Part shown: positions 41,917-50,993 of the stretch, in pieces
Layout of the letters: each line of letters opens with the position of its first letter
Position numbering within the stretch: the first letter of the stretch is position 1
From: Pseudalgibacter ostreae
GTDB lineage: Bacteria > Bacteroidota > Bacteroidia > Flavobacteriales > Flavobacteriaceae
Direction of reading: 5' to 3'
Assembly (NCBI RefSeq): GCF_042427585.1
Contig: NZ_JBHMFC010000086.1
Span: forward strand, 1-64,000
DNA length: 64,000 bases
Made by a program: the position numbers and the translations under genes
The notes under the pieces: model-generated
The model's database searches: none
What the model was told of the DNA's origin: nothing
What the model saw: only the letters and a program-made list of their open reading frames with translations

Positions 41917-42993
41917 TTAAGCTTTATAAAACTCAAATGCTTTGTAAATAAGAGCATCATCTACAAGGCAGTCAATTTTAGGCACCCCAATAGCTTCTAA
42001 AAGCACAAAGTTGATATTGCCATGCTCATTCTTTTTATCGTACTTAAGCAGTTCCATTATAGTATCATACTCTGATTCCTTAATCGCTACTTTCCCATAA
42101 TACGCTTGGAATATATTTTTAATATCTTTCGTGGTGTCCAGTGGGAAGCCCATCAGTTCTGATGAAATAAAACACTCCAGGATCATACCTATTGCAATCG
42201 CTTCACCATGAAGCAAAGTGGTTTTATCTGTGCTACTTAAAAAGTAGGATTCGATGGCATGCCCTAAAGTATGGCCAAAATTTAAAGTTTTTCTTACGTT
42301 AGCTTCGTAAGGGTCTTGTTCTATTACATTTTTTTTAATGATAATAGACTCGTAAATCAAGCGATCTAAGTCTGTAAGCTTTAATTTTGAAAGGTCTTTA
42401 AATTGATTCCAATACGATTCCCCAGTAATTAAACCATGCTTAAGCATTTCTGCTAAGCCCGATTTCATTTGAATTTTTGGTAAAGTATCTAAAAAAGAGG
42501 TGTCTACCAATACCATATGTGGCGTGGTAATAACCCCTACTTGGTTTTTTAAATGCCCTAAATCGACCCCCGTTTTGCCGCCAACCGACGCATCGACCAT
42601 AGCCAAAAGTGTTGTTGGAACATTTATGTAAGCAATACCTCTTTTAAAAGTAGAGGCTACGAAACCGCCTAAATCTGTTATAACACCCCCTCCTATATTG
42701 ATAAGGAGACTTTTTCTATCTGCATCTAGCTCTGACAAGGCATTCCAGACACCCACGCATGTTTCAATGGTTTTATTGATTTCACCCTCCTCAATTTCAA
42801 TAATCTCGATAGTGCTGGTGGTTTCCAGTTTTTCTAGAAAAGGAGGTAAGCAATACGTATGCGTATTGTTATCTACTAATATGTAGATGTTAGAAAAATT
42901 ATTGTTTTTAAGATGCTCGTTTATAGAAGTGTAACAGGCTTCATTAAAATGAATCATACAATCGTTTGCTGCAAAAGAATCCATAGGTTTCAT
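41917..42993 (-). CDS. aroB: 3-dehydroquinate synthase
   Basis: The 358-residue enzyme converts DAHP to 3-dehydroquinate in the shikimate pathway. The NAD/phosphate loop is LINIGGGVITDLGGFVAST, followed by YINVPTTLLAMVDASVGGKTGVD. Zinc ligands are the Glu in SGLAEMLKHG, and the His in LNFGHTLGHAIE and LLHGEAIAIGM. Length is normal. The minus-strand gene lies 105 nt downstream of the sugar-transferase gene. No other shikimate genes are in the window, so it may be independently transcribed. Confidence 0.96.
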   Translation of the reverse strand: MKPMDSFAANDCMIHFNEACYTSINEHLKNNNFSNIYILVDNNTHTYCLPPFLEKLETTSTIEIIEIEEGEINKTIETCVGVWNALSELDADRKSLLINIGGGVITDLGGFVASTFKRGIAYINVPTTLLAMVDASVGGKTGVDLGHLKNQVGVITTPHMVLVDTSFLDTLPKIQMKSGLAEMLKHGLITGESYWNQFKDLSKLKLTDLDRLIYESIIIKKNVIEQDPYEANVRKTLNFGHTLGHAIESYFLSSTDKTTLLHGEAIAIGMILECFISSELMGFPLDTTKDIKNIFQAYYGKVAIKESEYDTIMELLKYDKKNEHGNINFVLLEAIGVPKIDCLVDDALIYKAFEFYKA

Positions 42994-43098
42994 TAAAAAA
43001 TTTAAAGCTGTGAAATTAAGAAGTTTTTATATAAAATGATAATATAGCATGCACTATCTTCTTCTTTTATTATAATAGCATAGGGTTACGCGTGGCTT

Positions 43099-43692
43099 CT
43101 ACTTAAACAAAACCTTAAATATCGTAATAAAAATAAGCTTTATGTCAAAAAGGAGATTATGCTTTTCTAAGTAGATTTTATTATACTTTAATTTATCTGG
43201 AATGATGGTTTTTATATAATACTCTTCGGGATCTTCAGCAGTTTTTAAAAGCTCTACTTCATTTCTATAATGGATGGAGGCTAAACCCGTAATCCCTGGT
43301 CTAAGACTTAGAACAACATAATCGTCCGGCTTATACTGGTTTACATATATTTTTAGGTCTGGTCGAGGCCCTACAAAGCTCATATCGCCTTTCAATATAT
43401 TTAAAAGTTGCGGAAACTCATCAATTTTATAGCGCCTTAAAAAATAGCCCATTTTGGTAATACGGGTGTCATTATTCCCTAAAGTGAGCAAACCATCAGA
43501 TTCAGACTTTAAATACATCGTTCTGAATTTAAAAATATCAAAATCCTTATTATTTTTCCCCACACGATTTTGAACGTATAAAACAGGACCTTTAGAATCT
43601 ATTTTAATGATTATGGCTATAATTAAAAGCAAAGGAAGTAAAAAAACAATGCCTAGCAGTGAAAAAATAAAATCGAAAGCTCTTTTAATCAT
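43099..43692 (-). CDS. Bacterial sugar transferase (undecaprenyl-phosphate-linked)
   Basis: The 197-residue protein is the minimal catalytic form of the WbaP/PglC-type sugar transferases. The N-terminal membrane helix FDFIFSLLGIVFLLPLLLIIAIII is followed by SKGPVLYVQNRVGKNNKDFDIFKFRTMY and the signature YKIDEFPQLLNILKGDMSFVGPRPD. Such enzymes attach the first phosphosugar to a lipid carrier for surface glycan synthesis. It lacks the long N-terminal domain of WbaP. Interestingly no other glycan genes are nearby; it is 9 nt from a small DUF-type gene and close to ald, so it may be a scattered initiator. Confidence 0.93.
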   Translation of the reverse strand: MIKRAFDFIFSLLGIVFLLPLLLIIAIIIKIDSKGPVLYVQNRVGKNNKDFDIFKFRTMYLKSESDGLLTLGNNDTRITKMGYFLRRYKIDEFPQLLNILKGDMSFVGPRPDLKIYVNQYKPDDYVVLSLRPGITGLASIHYRNEVELLKTAEDPEEYYIKTIIPDKLKYNKIYLEKHNLLFDIKLIFITIFKVLFK

Positions 43693-43701
43693 GATTTTGC
43701 T

Positions 43702-44079
43702 TTATTCGATATACAAATCGAGTAGGGTAGCAGTGCTATCACAATTTTCTACTAAAAGCGCTATCGTTTTGTCTTTAAAATCTTCTTCAATATAATATGT
43801 ACCACAAGGTTTTTTTCGAGAATCACTTTTGTCATTATTAAAATTGATGTCCCCCTTAAGTAGGATTTCTTTAACCGTAACCGTGTCTATGTGTTCTTGT
43901 TCCATAGTGCGTAAAGCTGTAGTACTATAGGCTAATGTTTTTAGATTGATATTTTTAAGCACCCGAGCTTCTGGGCCATAACTACAAGATGTTTTCTTAC
44001 CATTAAAGAAAAAGGCCAATACGACTAACCCTAGAGAAAATCCCACAAGGTAATAGCCGATACGCTGTATTAATTTCAT
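43702..44079 (-). CDS. Small membrane-anchored protein (DUF4258-like)
   Basis: The 125-residue protein has one N-terminal transmembrane segment (RIGYYLVGFSLGLVVLAFFF) followed by a soluble domain containing SCSYGPEARVLKNI, an acidic centre, and KKPCGTYYIEEDFKDKTIALLVENC. It resembles proteins annotated as DUF4258 in Flavobacteriia, from memory. Four Cys residues may form disulphides if the domain faces the periplasm. It sits between alanine dehydrogenase (37-nt gap) and the sugar transferase (9-nt gap). No function is known. Confidence 0.68.
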   Translation of the reverse strand: MKLIQRIGYYLVGFSLGLVVLAFFFNGKKTSCSYGPEARVLKNINLKTLAYSTTALRTMEQEHIDTVTVKEILLKGDINFNNDKSDSRKKPCGTYYIEEDFKDKTIALLVENCDSTATLLDLYIE

Positions 44080-44116
44080 TTAAAATGTTTAGGTTGTACA
44101 AAATGGTCACTTTATA

Positions 44117-45319
44117 TTAAAATATAAGCAAATTAATGTCGCTATACTCTAAATTAAACCATTTTGCAACAGGTTTACTGGTTAAAATTCCGTGGTAAAA
44201 GTACAAACCATTTCTCAAACCTCTGTCGAAACGAAGTGAATTTTCTATACCGCCATCTTCCGCTATTTTTAACAGATAAGGGGTGAAAATATTACTGATG
44301 GATACTGAAGCTGTTCGCGAGTATCTCGCAGGTATATTCGGAACACAATAATGTATAACGCCGTGCTTTATAAAGGTTGGTGTTCGGTGAGAGGTTACTT
44401 CACTGGTTTCAAAACAGCCTCCCATATCGATGCTTACATCTACAATTACCGAGCCTTTTTTCATGTTTTGAACCATGAGTTCTGTTACTACAACAGGAGA
44501 CCGATTATCACCTCTTACTGCGCCAATAACCACATCGCAACGTTTTAAGGCTTTTAACAGATTTTTTGGCTGGATAGTAGATGTGAAAAGAGTTTGTCCT
44601 AAATTGGTCTGGATTCGCCGTAATTTTGAAATGGAGTTGTCGAATATTTTAACATTTGCCCCTAAGCCAATGGCACTTCGTGCCGCAAACTCGCCAACCG
44701 TTCCTGCCCCAATGATTACCACTTCTACAGGAGGAACGCCACTAATGTTTCCAAACATAATACCGTTTCCATCCTTACTGCTGTTGGATATTAATTCTGC
44801 GGCCACTAAAACGGAAGCGGTTCCTGCAATTTCACTTAAAGATCGTACGGCAGGATAAGCCCCATCTTCTTCCCTTATATACTCAAAGGCCAATGCCGTA
44901 ATTCTTTTGGCGGCTAAAGCTTCAAAGTACATTTTATTTTGGGTCTTAATTTGTAAAGCCGAAATTAAAATGGTCTGCGGATTGATAAGCTTTATTTGTT
45001 CTAAACTTGGAGGTTCGACCTTAAGGATCATAGGACAAGAAAAAACCCGTTCTGTATCTTTTGTGATTTCTGCACCTGCTTCACTATAATCTTTATCACT
45101 AAAGTTAGCACCGTTTCCTGCACCAGACTCTAGTAATACTTTATGGCCATTGCTTACAATGGCAGAAACTGCATCTGGTGTTAAACAAACGCGCTTTTCT
45201 TGATAGGCCGTTTCTTTAGGGATCCCAATAAAGAGCTCTCCTTTACGTTTAAAAATCTCAAGTGTTTCTTCTTGTGGCAATAGCTGCTGCTTTGTAAAAG
45301 GAGACAGAGGTTTTAACAT
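44117..45319 (-). CDS. ald: Alanine dehydrogenase
   Basis: The 400-residue protein matches the alanine dehydrogenase/PNT superfamily. The N-terminal GIPKETAYQEKRVCLTPDAV holds the Lys/Arg that binds pyruvate, and the NAD site is VEVVIIGAGTVGEFAARSAIGLGANV with the acidic end residue in FDNS. VVDVSIDMGGCFETSEV and a His in TFIKHGVIHYCVPNIPARYS complete the active site. The reaction is reversible oxidative deamination of L-alanine to pyruvate and ammonia. The N-terminal 25 residues are extra compared with Bacillus Ald (about 370 residues), a form often seen in Bacteroidota. It is in the same minus-strand run as tsaE and porX, but separated by three divergently or convergently oriented genes. 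Confidence 0.88.
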   Translation of the reverse strand: MLKPLSPFTKQQLLPQEETLEIFKRKGELFIGIPKETAYQEKRVCLTPDAVSAIVSNGHKVLLESGAGNGANFSDKDYSEAGAEITKDTERVFSCPMILKVEPPSLEQIKLINPQTILISALQIKTQNKMYFEALAAKRITALAFEYIREEDGAYPAVRSLSEIAGTASVLVAAELISNSSKDGNGIMFGNISGVPPVEVVIIGAGTVGEFAARSAIGLGANVKIFDNSISKLRRIQTNLGQTLFTSTIQPKNLLKALKRCDVVIGAVRGDNRSPVVVTELMVQNMKKGSVIVDVSIDMGGCFETSEVTSHRTPTFIKHGVIHYCVPNIPARYSRTASVSISNIFTPYLLKIAEDGGIENSLRFDRGLRNGLYFYHGILTSKPVAKWFNLEYSDINLLIF

Positions 45320-45548
45320 GTTTTTCGTTTATGAAATAAATTTCAAATTACAAATATTTTTTTGAATGTTTTAAAAACTAATTACAAATATTTTTTTAGT
45401 TTCCTTTTCTCAAAAAAGAGCTAAATAGCACATATACAATAGCCTATATGGGTTTCTAATTCTTTTTTAATACACCTTATGATACACGAAAGAAATATCT
45501 TATTAAAATAATTGAGGTTTTCCTCAAATGTATTCTAATAAATTATGT

Positions 45549-45556
45549 TAAATTTG
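45549..45556 (+). promoter_or_regulatory. Promoter -7 element for the outer-membrane barrel gene
   Basis: TAAATTTG matches TAnnTTTG, 18 nt before the ATG at 45575. A convincing TTG element at the proper spacing is not seen. Confidence 0.4.
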
Positions 45557-45574
45557 TAGTCACTATTAACTTTT

Positions 45575-48013
45575 ATGGTAGTAAAACTTCTTATATCCTT
45601 TTTATTTCTATGCGCATTGTGTGGCTATGGGCAGAACATTACTGTAACCGGCACGCTACTAGATAAAGACAATGGCTCTATTGCATATGCCAATATTATT
45701 CTACATGATGAAAACGCTTCTATTGTTTCTGGAACCATATCTGAAGATAATGGTTTTTTTACTTTAAAAAACGTAAAGCCGGGTTCTTATCTTATGATAA
45801 TAAGCTATTTAGGCTTTAAATCCTATAAAAAAACAATGCTTCTTGCAAAAGATGTAAATCTTGAGCCCATTATACTCGAAGATCTTACCGAGGAGCTTGA
45901 GGGGGTTACCATAGTCGCAAAACGCCCAACAATAAAGCGCTTGGTGGATCGCTTGGTTTTTAATGTTGAAAATTCAACCCTGTCGGATAATAATGTTTTG
46001 GATATCTTAAAGTATACGCCAGGCGTTATGATCAACGACGATAAAATAATGGTTAAAAATGGTGTTCCTACAGTTTATATCAATGATAAGAGAATTCATT
46101 TATCTTCTACGGAAGTGTTACAACTCTTAGAGGGAACGTCTGCAAGCAATATAAAATCTATTGAAGTTATTACAAATCCACCTGCAAAATATGAAGCTGA
46201 GGGAGGTGCTGTTCTTAATATTATAACTAAAAAAAACTTAATTACCGGTTATAATGGAACTGTTTTTGGGAATTATAAATATGGAAGCAAATATGCGAAA
46301 TATGCCTTCGGAACCAGCCATTTCTTTAAAACAAAAAAACTAAACACTTATTTTAACTATAGCATAAGCCCTAAAAAAGATTACAAAAATAATACGGAGT
46401 ATATAAATTTTATAGACAATAATGATGATCTTGTTTCTAGTTGGGAAACGAATTACAATAAAACCATAGAAGCGTCCAACCACAATATTAGCGCAAGTAT
46501 TGATTTTGATTTAGATAAAAAAAATACGATTAGCTTATCCACCAACATGCTTCTTCAACCTCGGCGAAATTCAAAAACCGACGTTAATTCTTTAACAGAG
46601 GTCTATAGCCCTATGGGTATAATAGATTCTACTTTTAGAACTGTAAATAAATCGGTAAATGAAGGTGTGAATTTAGGTTTTACCTTAGATTATATCCATA
46701 AAATGGATAGGGAAGGTGAAAAGATTTCTTCTAGTGTACATTATACAAATTATGATTTATCCAGTTTTCAAAATGTAGAGACAGGGTATTTTTTTCCTAA
46801 TAACATCATTTCTTTTAGGGATAATTTTTTTGAAACCTTCTCCAGTCAGAAAATAAAATTATATACCGGACAACTGGATTACGAGTTGCCTATTAATAAT
46901 TCTACACAGTTTGAAGCAGGCTTAAAAATCTCAAAAATTAATTCTAAAAGCATTATTAAACAAATGGTTTTTAATAATGATGAAAAAGAAGAGGATACGC
47001 AAAATTCTGATACTTTTTTATATGATGAAGGTAATTACGCGGCCTATTCTAGTTATTCCAGTGAAACCGATACATGGAGCTTAAAAACGGGTTTAAGGTT
47101 GGAATACACAAGCATTACAAGTCAATCTTTATCCATTAATCAGGAGAATACCCAAGACTATTTTAAATTTTTTCCATCATTGCATTTTCTTTATAAGTTA
47201 AATGATAAGAACACGGCTTACTTCCAATATAATCGTCGTATATACAGGCCACGTTACGAAGAGTTAAATCCTTTTAAGTTCTTTTTAAATGATAACGTCT
47301 ATGTGCAAGGGGATCCTAAATTAAAGCCACAAATTGATGATGTGTTGACATTGGGTTATACCTTTAATAAAAAACATACTTTTGAACTGTATTATCGTTT
47401 CGAAAAGGACCCTACATTGGAAATCGTATTTCAGGACAATAACAATACTTTTTTAAAATATATAAATACAAATATAGATACCAGTATTTCATATGGATTG
47501 GATTTTACAACCTATACACAACTTGCAAATCGTTGGAATCTTTATCTACTTTCTTCTTTATTTTACTATGAAAACCAATTCTTTGCTTTAGAATCTGGCG
47601 GAGTTTTAGAAAAAAATGATAAATGGTCTGTTTATGCTGAAATAGTAAATTATTTTACCTTTTTAAAAGATAGCAGTTTAACTGCTGATGTCTCTTTTCT
47701 ATATATATCGCCGTTTGCCGATGGGCCTTCTATAATTAGCGACCGATTGGCTTTGGATATTCATATAAGAAAAACCATATGGAACAACAAAGGGTCTATA
47801 AGCATGGGGGTTACCGATATTTTTAATACTCAAAATTATAATCAAACAACCAAGTATTTAAATCAGGATGTGTTTTTAAAATCCAGAATTGAAAACAGGT
47901 TATTTACACTTGGTTTTAATTATAAGTTTGGTAATACAAAACTAAAAAGAACTGTAAAAGAAACCCAGTCTGAAGAACGTAATAGATTACAAAGTAAAAA
48001 AGATACCAACTAG
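45575..48013 (+). CDS. Outer-membrane beta-barrel protein (TonB-receptor-like)
   Basis: The 812-residue protein starts with a signal peptide (MVVKLLISFLFLCALCGYGQN). A carboxypeptidase-regulatory-like domain follows (VTGTLLDKDNGSIAYANI and NGFFTLKNVKPGSYLMIISYLGFKSY; residues ~24-105). A plug-like region (SVEVITNPPAKYEAEGGAVLNIITKK, ~205-230) leads into a long C-terminal barrel (outer-membrane beta-barrel family, PF14905 type). Aromatic-alternating strands run to the end and the last strand is LFTLGFNYKFGN. Cargo is unknown and no SusD-like partner is adjacent, so it is not an obvious polysaccharide utilisation locus. Confidence 0.88.
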   Translation: MVVKLLISFLFLCALCGYGQNITVTGTLLDKDNGSIAYANIILHDENASIVSGTISEDNGFFTLKNVKPGSYLMIISYLGFKSYKKTMLLAKDVNLEPIILEDLTEELEGVTIVAKRPTIKRLVDRLVFNVENSTLSDNNVLDILKYTPGVMINDDKIMVKNGVPTVYINDKRIHLSSTEVLQLLEGTSASNIKSIEVITNPPAKYEAEGGAVLNIITKKNLITGYNGTVFGNYKYGSKYAKYAFGTSHFFKTKKLNTYFNYSISPKKDYKNNTEYINFIDNNDDLVSSWETNYNKTIEASNHNISASIDFDLDKKNTISLSTNMLLQPRRNSKTDVNSLTEVYSPMGIIDSTFRTVNKSVNEGVNLGFTLDYIHKMDREGEKISSSVHYTNYDLSSFQNVETGYFFPNNIISFRDNFFETFSSQKIKLYTGQLDYELPINNSTQFEAGLKISKINSKSIIKQMVFNNDEKEEDTQNSDTFLYDEGNYAAYSSYSSETDTWSLKTGLRLEYTSITSQSLSINQENTQDYFKFFPSLHFLYKLNDKNTAYFQYNRRIYRPRYEELNPFKFFLNDNVYVQGDPKLKPQIDDVLTLGYTFNKKHTFELYYRFEKDPTLEIVFQDNNNTFLKYINTNIDTSISYGLDFTTYTQLANRWNLYLLSSLFYYENQFFALESGGVLEKNDKWSVYAEIVNYFTFLKDSSLTADVSFLYISPFADGPSIISDRLALDIHIRKTIWNNKGSISMGVTDIFNTQNYNQTTKYLNQDVFLKSRIENRLFTLGFNYKFGNTKLKRTVKETQSEERNRLQSKKDTN

Positions 48014-48540
48014 AAGTAACGGGTTATTTTTTTCCAAAAGCCTTTTGGGGTTATTTTAAACTCATCTTCCAATTCTTGCATAGATTTATTGACCTCATTA
48101 ATACTATTGAACAGTTTTGCTCTAATTAAGTAAATAGAAGGTATAATAATAGCCATAATAGGAAGTAGATAAATCAATTGATTAGAATCGAAAATAATTT
48201 CATCTTCTTTAGATATTACCTCGAATATTTGATAAGAATACATGGCAATAGGAACCAACAAGGCGTGATACCACCAATGACGGCAAGTAAAGAACCATAA
48301 AAACATTAAATACAAAGGTATTATTTTACCCGTTAGAACCCACATGGCAACTTTCGAGCTATCATAGTAGCCACTGTTATAGGAGAATAAAAAAGTGTTC
48401 CAGTCTTTTGTATCTGGAACACTTTCATGTAAATAGAACAAGTAGGGTGTTATAGCAATTAGTGTAGCAAAAACACTACCTACAACTACATTCTTAAATC
48501 TTAATTTTTCTTTTGTCAACTTTGACTGTTGTTGCTCCAT
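48010..48540 (-). CDS. Multi-span membrane protein of unknown function
   Basis: The 176-residue protein has three to four hydrophobic segments: VVVGSVFATLIAITPYLFYL, MWVLTGKIIPLYLMFLWFFT, HALLVPIAMYSYQIF, and LIYLLPIMAIIIPSIYLI. They are followed by a C-terminal acidic stretch (QELEDEFKITPKGFWKKITRYF). No family is recognised. ATG 48540 (MEQQQSKL) is chosen; an earlier Met at 48555 is possible. It overlaps the 3' end of the plus-strand barrel gene by 4 nt. Its 5' end overlaps the small secreted-peptide gene by 47 nt in another frame, hinting at coupled translation. Confidence 0.72.
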   Translation of the reverse strand: MEQQQSKLTKEKLRFKNVVVGSVFATLIAITPYLFYLHESVPDTKDWNTFLFSYNSGYYDSSKVAMWVLTGKIIPLYLMFLWFFTCRHWWYHALLVPIAMYSYQIFEVISKEDEIIFDSNQLIYLLPIMAIIIPSIYLIRAKLFNSINEVNKSMQELEDEFKITPKGFWKKITRYF

Positions 48541-48625
48541 CTGTGCTATAAGCATTTATTGTTTGAGCTGTAAACATGATACCACCGAAGATTGCAATTG
48601 CAATTAAATACTTTTTTGTTTTCAT
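48494..48625 (-). CDS. 43-residue secreted peptide, overlapping the membrane-protein gene
   Basis: A minus-strand frame from ATG 48623-48625 to TAA 48494-48496 encodes MKTKKYLIAIAIFGGIMFTA followed by QTINAYSTDGATTVKV and a basic end DKRKIKI. The N-terminal part is a clear signal peptide, leaving a mature peptide of about 20 residues. It is the first gene of a possible two-gene unit with the overlapping membrane protein. Short peptides with a similar KVDKRKIK-type tail are, from memory, recurrent in Flavobacteriaceae. Coding status is supported by the signal peptide, but the frame is short. Confidence 0.6.
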   Translation of the reverse strand: MKTKKYLIAIAIFGGIMFTAQTINAYSTDGATTVKVDKRKIKI

Positions 48626-48791
48626 TTTAAAGGGTTTTAAGATTAATTAATATCCCAAATATAAATGAAGGCTAAATTCCAAATGATGCCAATATGTTAA
48701 AAAAGTGTTAAAAACCGTGTTTTTTAATTTTTTAGCTGTGGGTTTACCGTAAAAAACAATTTTCGATCATGTATATATAAGTAACTATCTG

Positions 48792-49232
48792 TTACAACTC
48801 AATTTTTTTTTTGGTTAAATTCGTTTTTAAATTCAGTTTTAAAGTCCTCGAATTATCGGGGTTTATTTCCAAATCTATTCTATCAAAAGGCTCTGGCAAT
48901 ATACTTTCAATGACTTGGGGCCATTCTATAATGCACCATTCTTTTGAATAAATATAGTCCTCAATACCAAAATTATAGGCATCTTCTAAAAGAGGGATTC
49001 TATACAAATCAAAATGGTACACCATTCCTTTATTTATTTCATATTCATTTACTATTGAAAAGGTAGGACTGCTAACCCCATCATCACTTCCCAAAGCTTT
49101 TACTATAGCTTTAATAAGTGTGGTTTTACCAGCACCCATATCTCCATAAATCAAAATGGTTTTTGATTTTACACTTTCAACCAATTGTTTTGCAACATGG
49201 TCTACATTGTTTAAAGTATATTTTATTTCCAA
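48792..49232 (-). CDS. tsaE: tRNA threonylcarbamoyladenosine biosynthesis ATPase
   Basis: The 146-residue P-loop ATPase works with TsaB and TsaD in making the universal t6A37 modification of tRNAs. The Walker A motif is YGDMGAGKTTLIKAI; VSSPTFSIVNEYE is the switch I-like block; YHFDLYRI and EWPQ (IIEWPQVIE) are family marks. I choose TTG 49232 as start (LEIKYTLNN); an ATG 16 codons upstream at 49280 adds a stretch without homology. It lies 88 nt downstream of porX, in the order porX-tsaE found in other Bacteroidota. Confidence 0.93.
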   Translation of the reverse strand: MEIKYTLNNVDHVAKQLVESVKSKTILIYGDMGAGKTTLIKAIVKALGSDDGVSSPTFSIVNEYEINKGMVYHFDLYRIPLLEDAYNFGIEDYIYSKEWCIIEWPQVIESILPEPFDRIDLEINPDNSRTLKLNLKTNLTKKKIEL

Positions 49233-49320
49233 CGATAAAATTTTGATACCAAAATTAGCAATTAAAACTGAAAGACACAAAAAAACAAACGCTTTATCGG
49301 TGTTTTCTGTATTATATAGA

Positions 49321-50874
49321 TTATCTAGGGTTTAATACTACAAAAGGGATGATCATTTCTTCAAGAGAAACGCCTCCATGTTGATAAGTGTTTCTAAAAT
49401 AACTCACATAATGATTGTAATTGTTGGGATAAGCAAAAAACAAATCGCTTTTTGCAAAAATAAACGAGCTACTCATATTAATAGTAGGTAAATGAATATC
49501 TTTAGGATTCTTTGCCACCAAAACATCTTTCGCTTCATAGGTAAGGCTTCTACCGGTCTTGTATCGTAAGTTTAAGCTTGTGTCTCTATCTCCAACAACT
49601 TTAGAGGGGTTTTTTACATTTATAGTCCCGTGGTCTGTCGTTAATATAAGTTTAAAGCCCGCAAGTTGTGCTTGATGGATCATTTCTAAAAGCGGAGAGT
49701 TTTTAAACCAGCTTAGGGCCAAAGAGCGGTAAGCCTTATCATTGGATGCCAGTTCTTTCACTACTTCCATTTCGGTTTTGGAATGGGACAGCATATCTAC
49801 AAAATTAAAGACAACGGCAGTAAGGTCGTTACTTTTCAAAGCATTAAAATTCTCTAGCAATTTTTTGCCGCCTTTAAGATTGGTTATCTTATGGTACTCA
49901 TAACTTAGGTGACTAAGGTTTAAGCGCTTCATTTGAGTGTCTAAGAACTCGGCTTCAAAAAGGTTTTTGCCACCTTCATCGGTATCGTTTTTCCAATATT
50001 CAGGAAATAATTTTTCCATATCGCTCGGCATCAACCCAGAAAAAATAGCATTTCTCGCATACTGGGTCGCTGTAGGTAGGATACTAAAAAAGCCGATTTC
50101 ACTTTCCTTTTTATAATAATTACTTATTATGGGTTCAAAAACTTTCCATTGGTCATAACGCAAGTTGTCTATCACTACCAATAAGGTGGGTTGTTCTTTA
50201 CTTAGTTGTGGCGCAATTTTCTCCTTAAAAAGGGTGTGGGACATGATGGGAGCCTCAGTTTTCTGATTAAACCATTGTGTATAATTTTTATCGATATATT
50301 TTCCAAATTGGGTGTTAGCCTCTACTTTTTGAGATTCTAATATTTCAAACATGCCCACATCTTCTATAGCCTCTAATTGTATTTCCCAATAAATAAGTTT
50401 TTGATAAAGGCTAACCCATTCCTCATAGGAGTTTACCATAGCCAGATCCATCGCTATTTTTCGGAATTCCTGTTGGTAATTCGAGGTGGTTTTTTCAGAA
50501 ATCAACCTAGAATGATCTAAATTTTTCTTTAAACTTAGTAGAATCTGGTTGGGATTTACTGGTTTTATAAGGTAATCGGCTATTTTATTGCCAATGGCCT
50601 CTTCCATAATATATTCTTCTTCGCTTTTGGTAATCATTACCACTGGAAGGTTATCTTGTTTTTCCTTAATTTCGTTTAAAGTTTCTAAGCCCGTTAGCCC
50701 TGGCATATTTTCATCTAAAAAAACAATATCGAAAGTATGATCCTCTAGAATGTCAACAGCCTCTGTTCCACTATTACAAGTAGTGACATCGTAGTTTTTT
50801 TTCTCAAGAAATAAAATGTGGGGTTTTAACAAATCGATTTCATCGTCTACCCAAAGTATTTTTATTTTAGTCAT
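49321..50874 (-). CDS. porX: Type IX secretion response regulator with PglZ domain
   Basis: The 517-residue protein has an N-terminal receiver domain (1-~125). The phosphoacceptor is Asp54 in VFLDENMPG, the acidic pair is DD10-11, and the conserved Lys104 is in YLIKPVNP. A linker of helices follows, then a C-terminal PglZ/alkaline-phosphatase-like domain (~210-517). Metal-binding motifs include VVIDNLRYDQW, LTAVVFNFVDMLSHS and LTTDHGTINVKNP. PorX is the two-component regulator (with PorY) governing expression of type IX secretion genes in Bacteroidota. It supports the presence of T9SS and gliding or surface protein export. It is 88 nt upstream of tsaE. Confidence 0.93.
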   Translation of the reverse strand: MTKIKILWVDDEIDLLKPHILFLEKKNYDVTTCNSGTEAVDILEDHTFDIVFLDENMPGLTGLETLNEIKEKQDNLPVVMITKSEEEYIMEEAIGNKIADYLIKPVNPNQILLSLKKNLDHSRLISEKTTSNYQQEFRKIAMDLAMVNSYEEWVSLYQKLIYWEIQLEAIEDVGMFEILESQKVEANTQFGKYIDKNYTQWFNQKTEAPIMSHTLFKEKIAPQLSKEQPTLLVVIDNLRYDQWKVFEPIISNYYKKESEIGFFSILPTATQYARNAIFSGLMPSDMEKLFPEYWKNDTDEGGKNLFEAEFLDTQMKRLNLSHLSYEYHKITNLKGGKKLLENFNALKSNDLTAVVFNFVDMLSHSKTEMEVVKELASNDKAYRSLALSWFKNSPLLEMIHQAQLAGFKLILTTDHGTINVKNPSKVVGDRDTSLNLRYKTGRSLTYEAKDVLVAKNPKDIHLPTINMSSSFIFAKSDLFFAYPNNYNHYVSYFRNTYQHGGVSLEEMIIPFVVLNPR

Positions 50875-50993
50875 TTTTTTAATTTTTGTAAAATTATAAG
50901 TAATAGGCCCAATTTATAATTAATGGGGCGATTTTATTAAAGCTTATGGCCATCTTTATATATTTGTAACTCTTTAAAGCTAAAAATCGACAC

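Noticed and set aside
44475..44858. Long plus-strand frame opposite ald
   Set aside because: It is an antisense shadow of the alanine dehydrogenase coding sequence; the same applies to the many frames opposite pntB, lpxD, sucD and porX.
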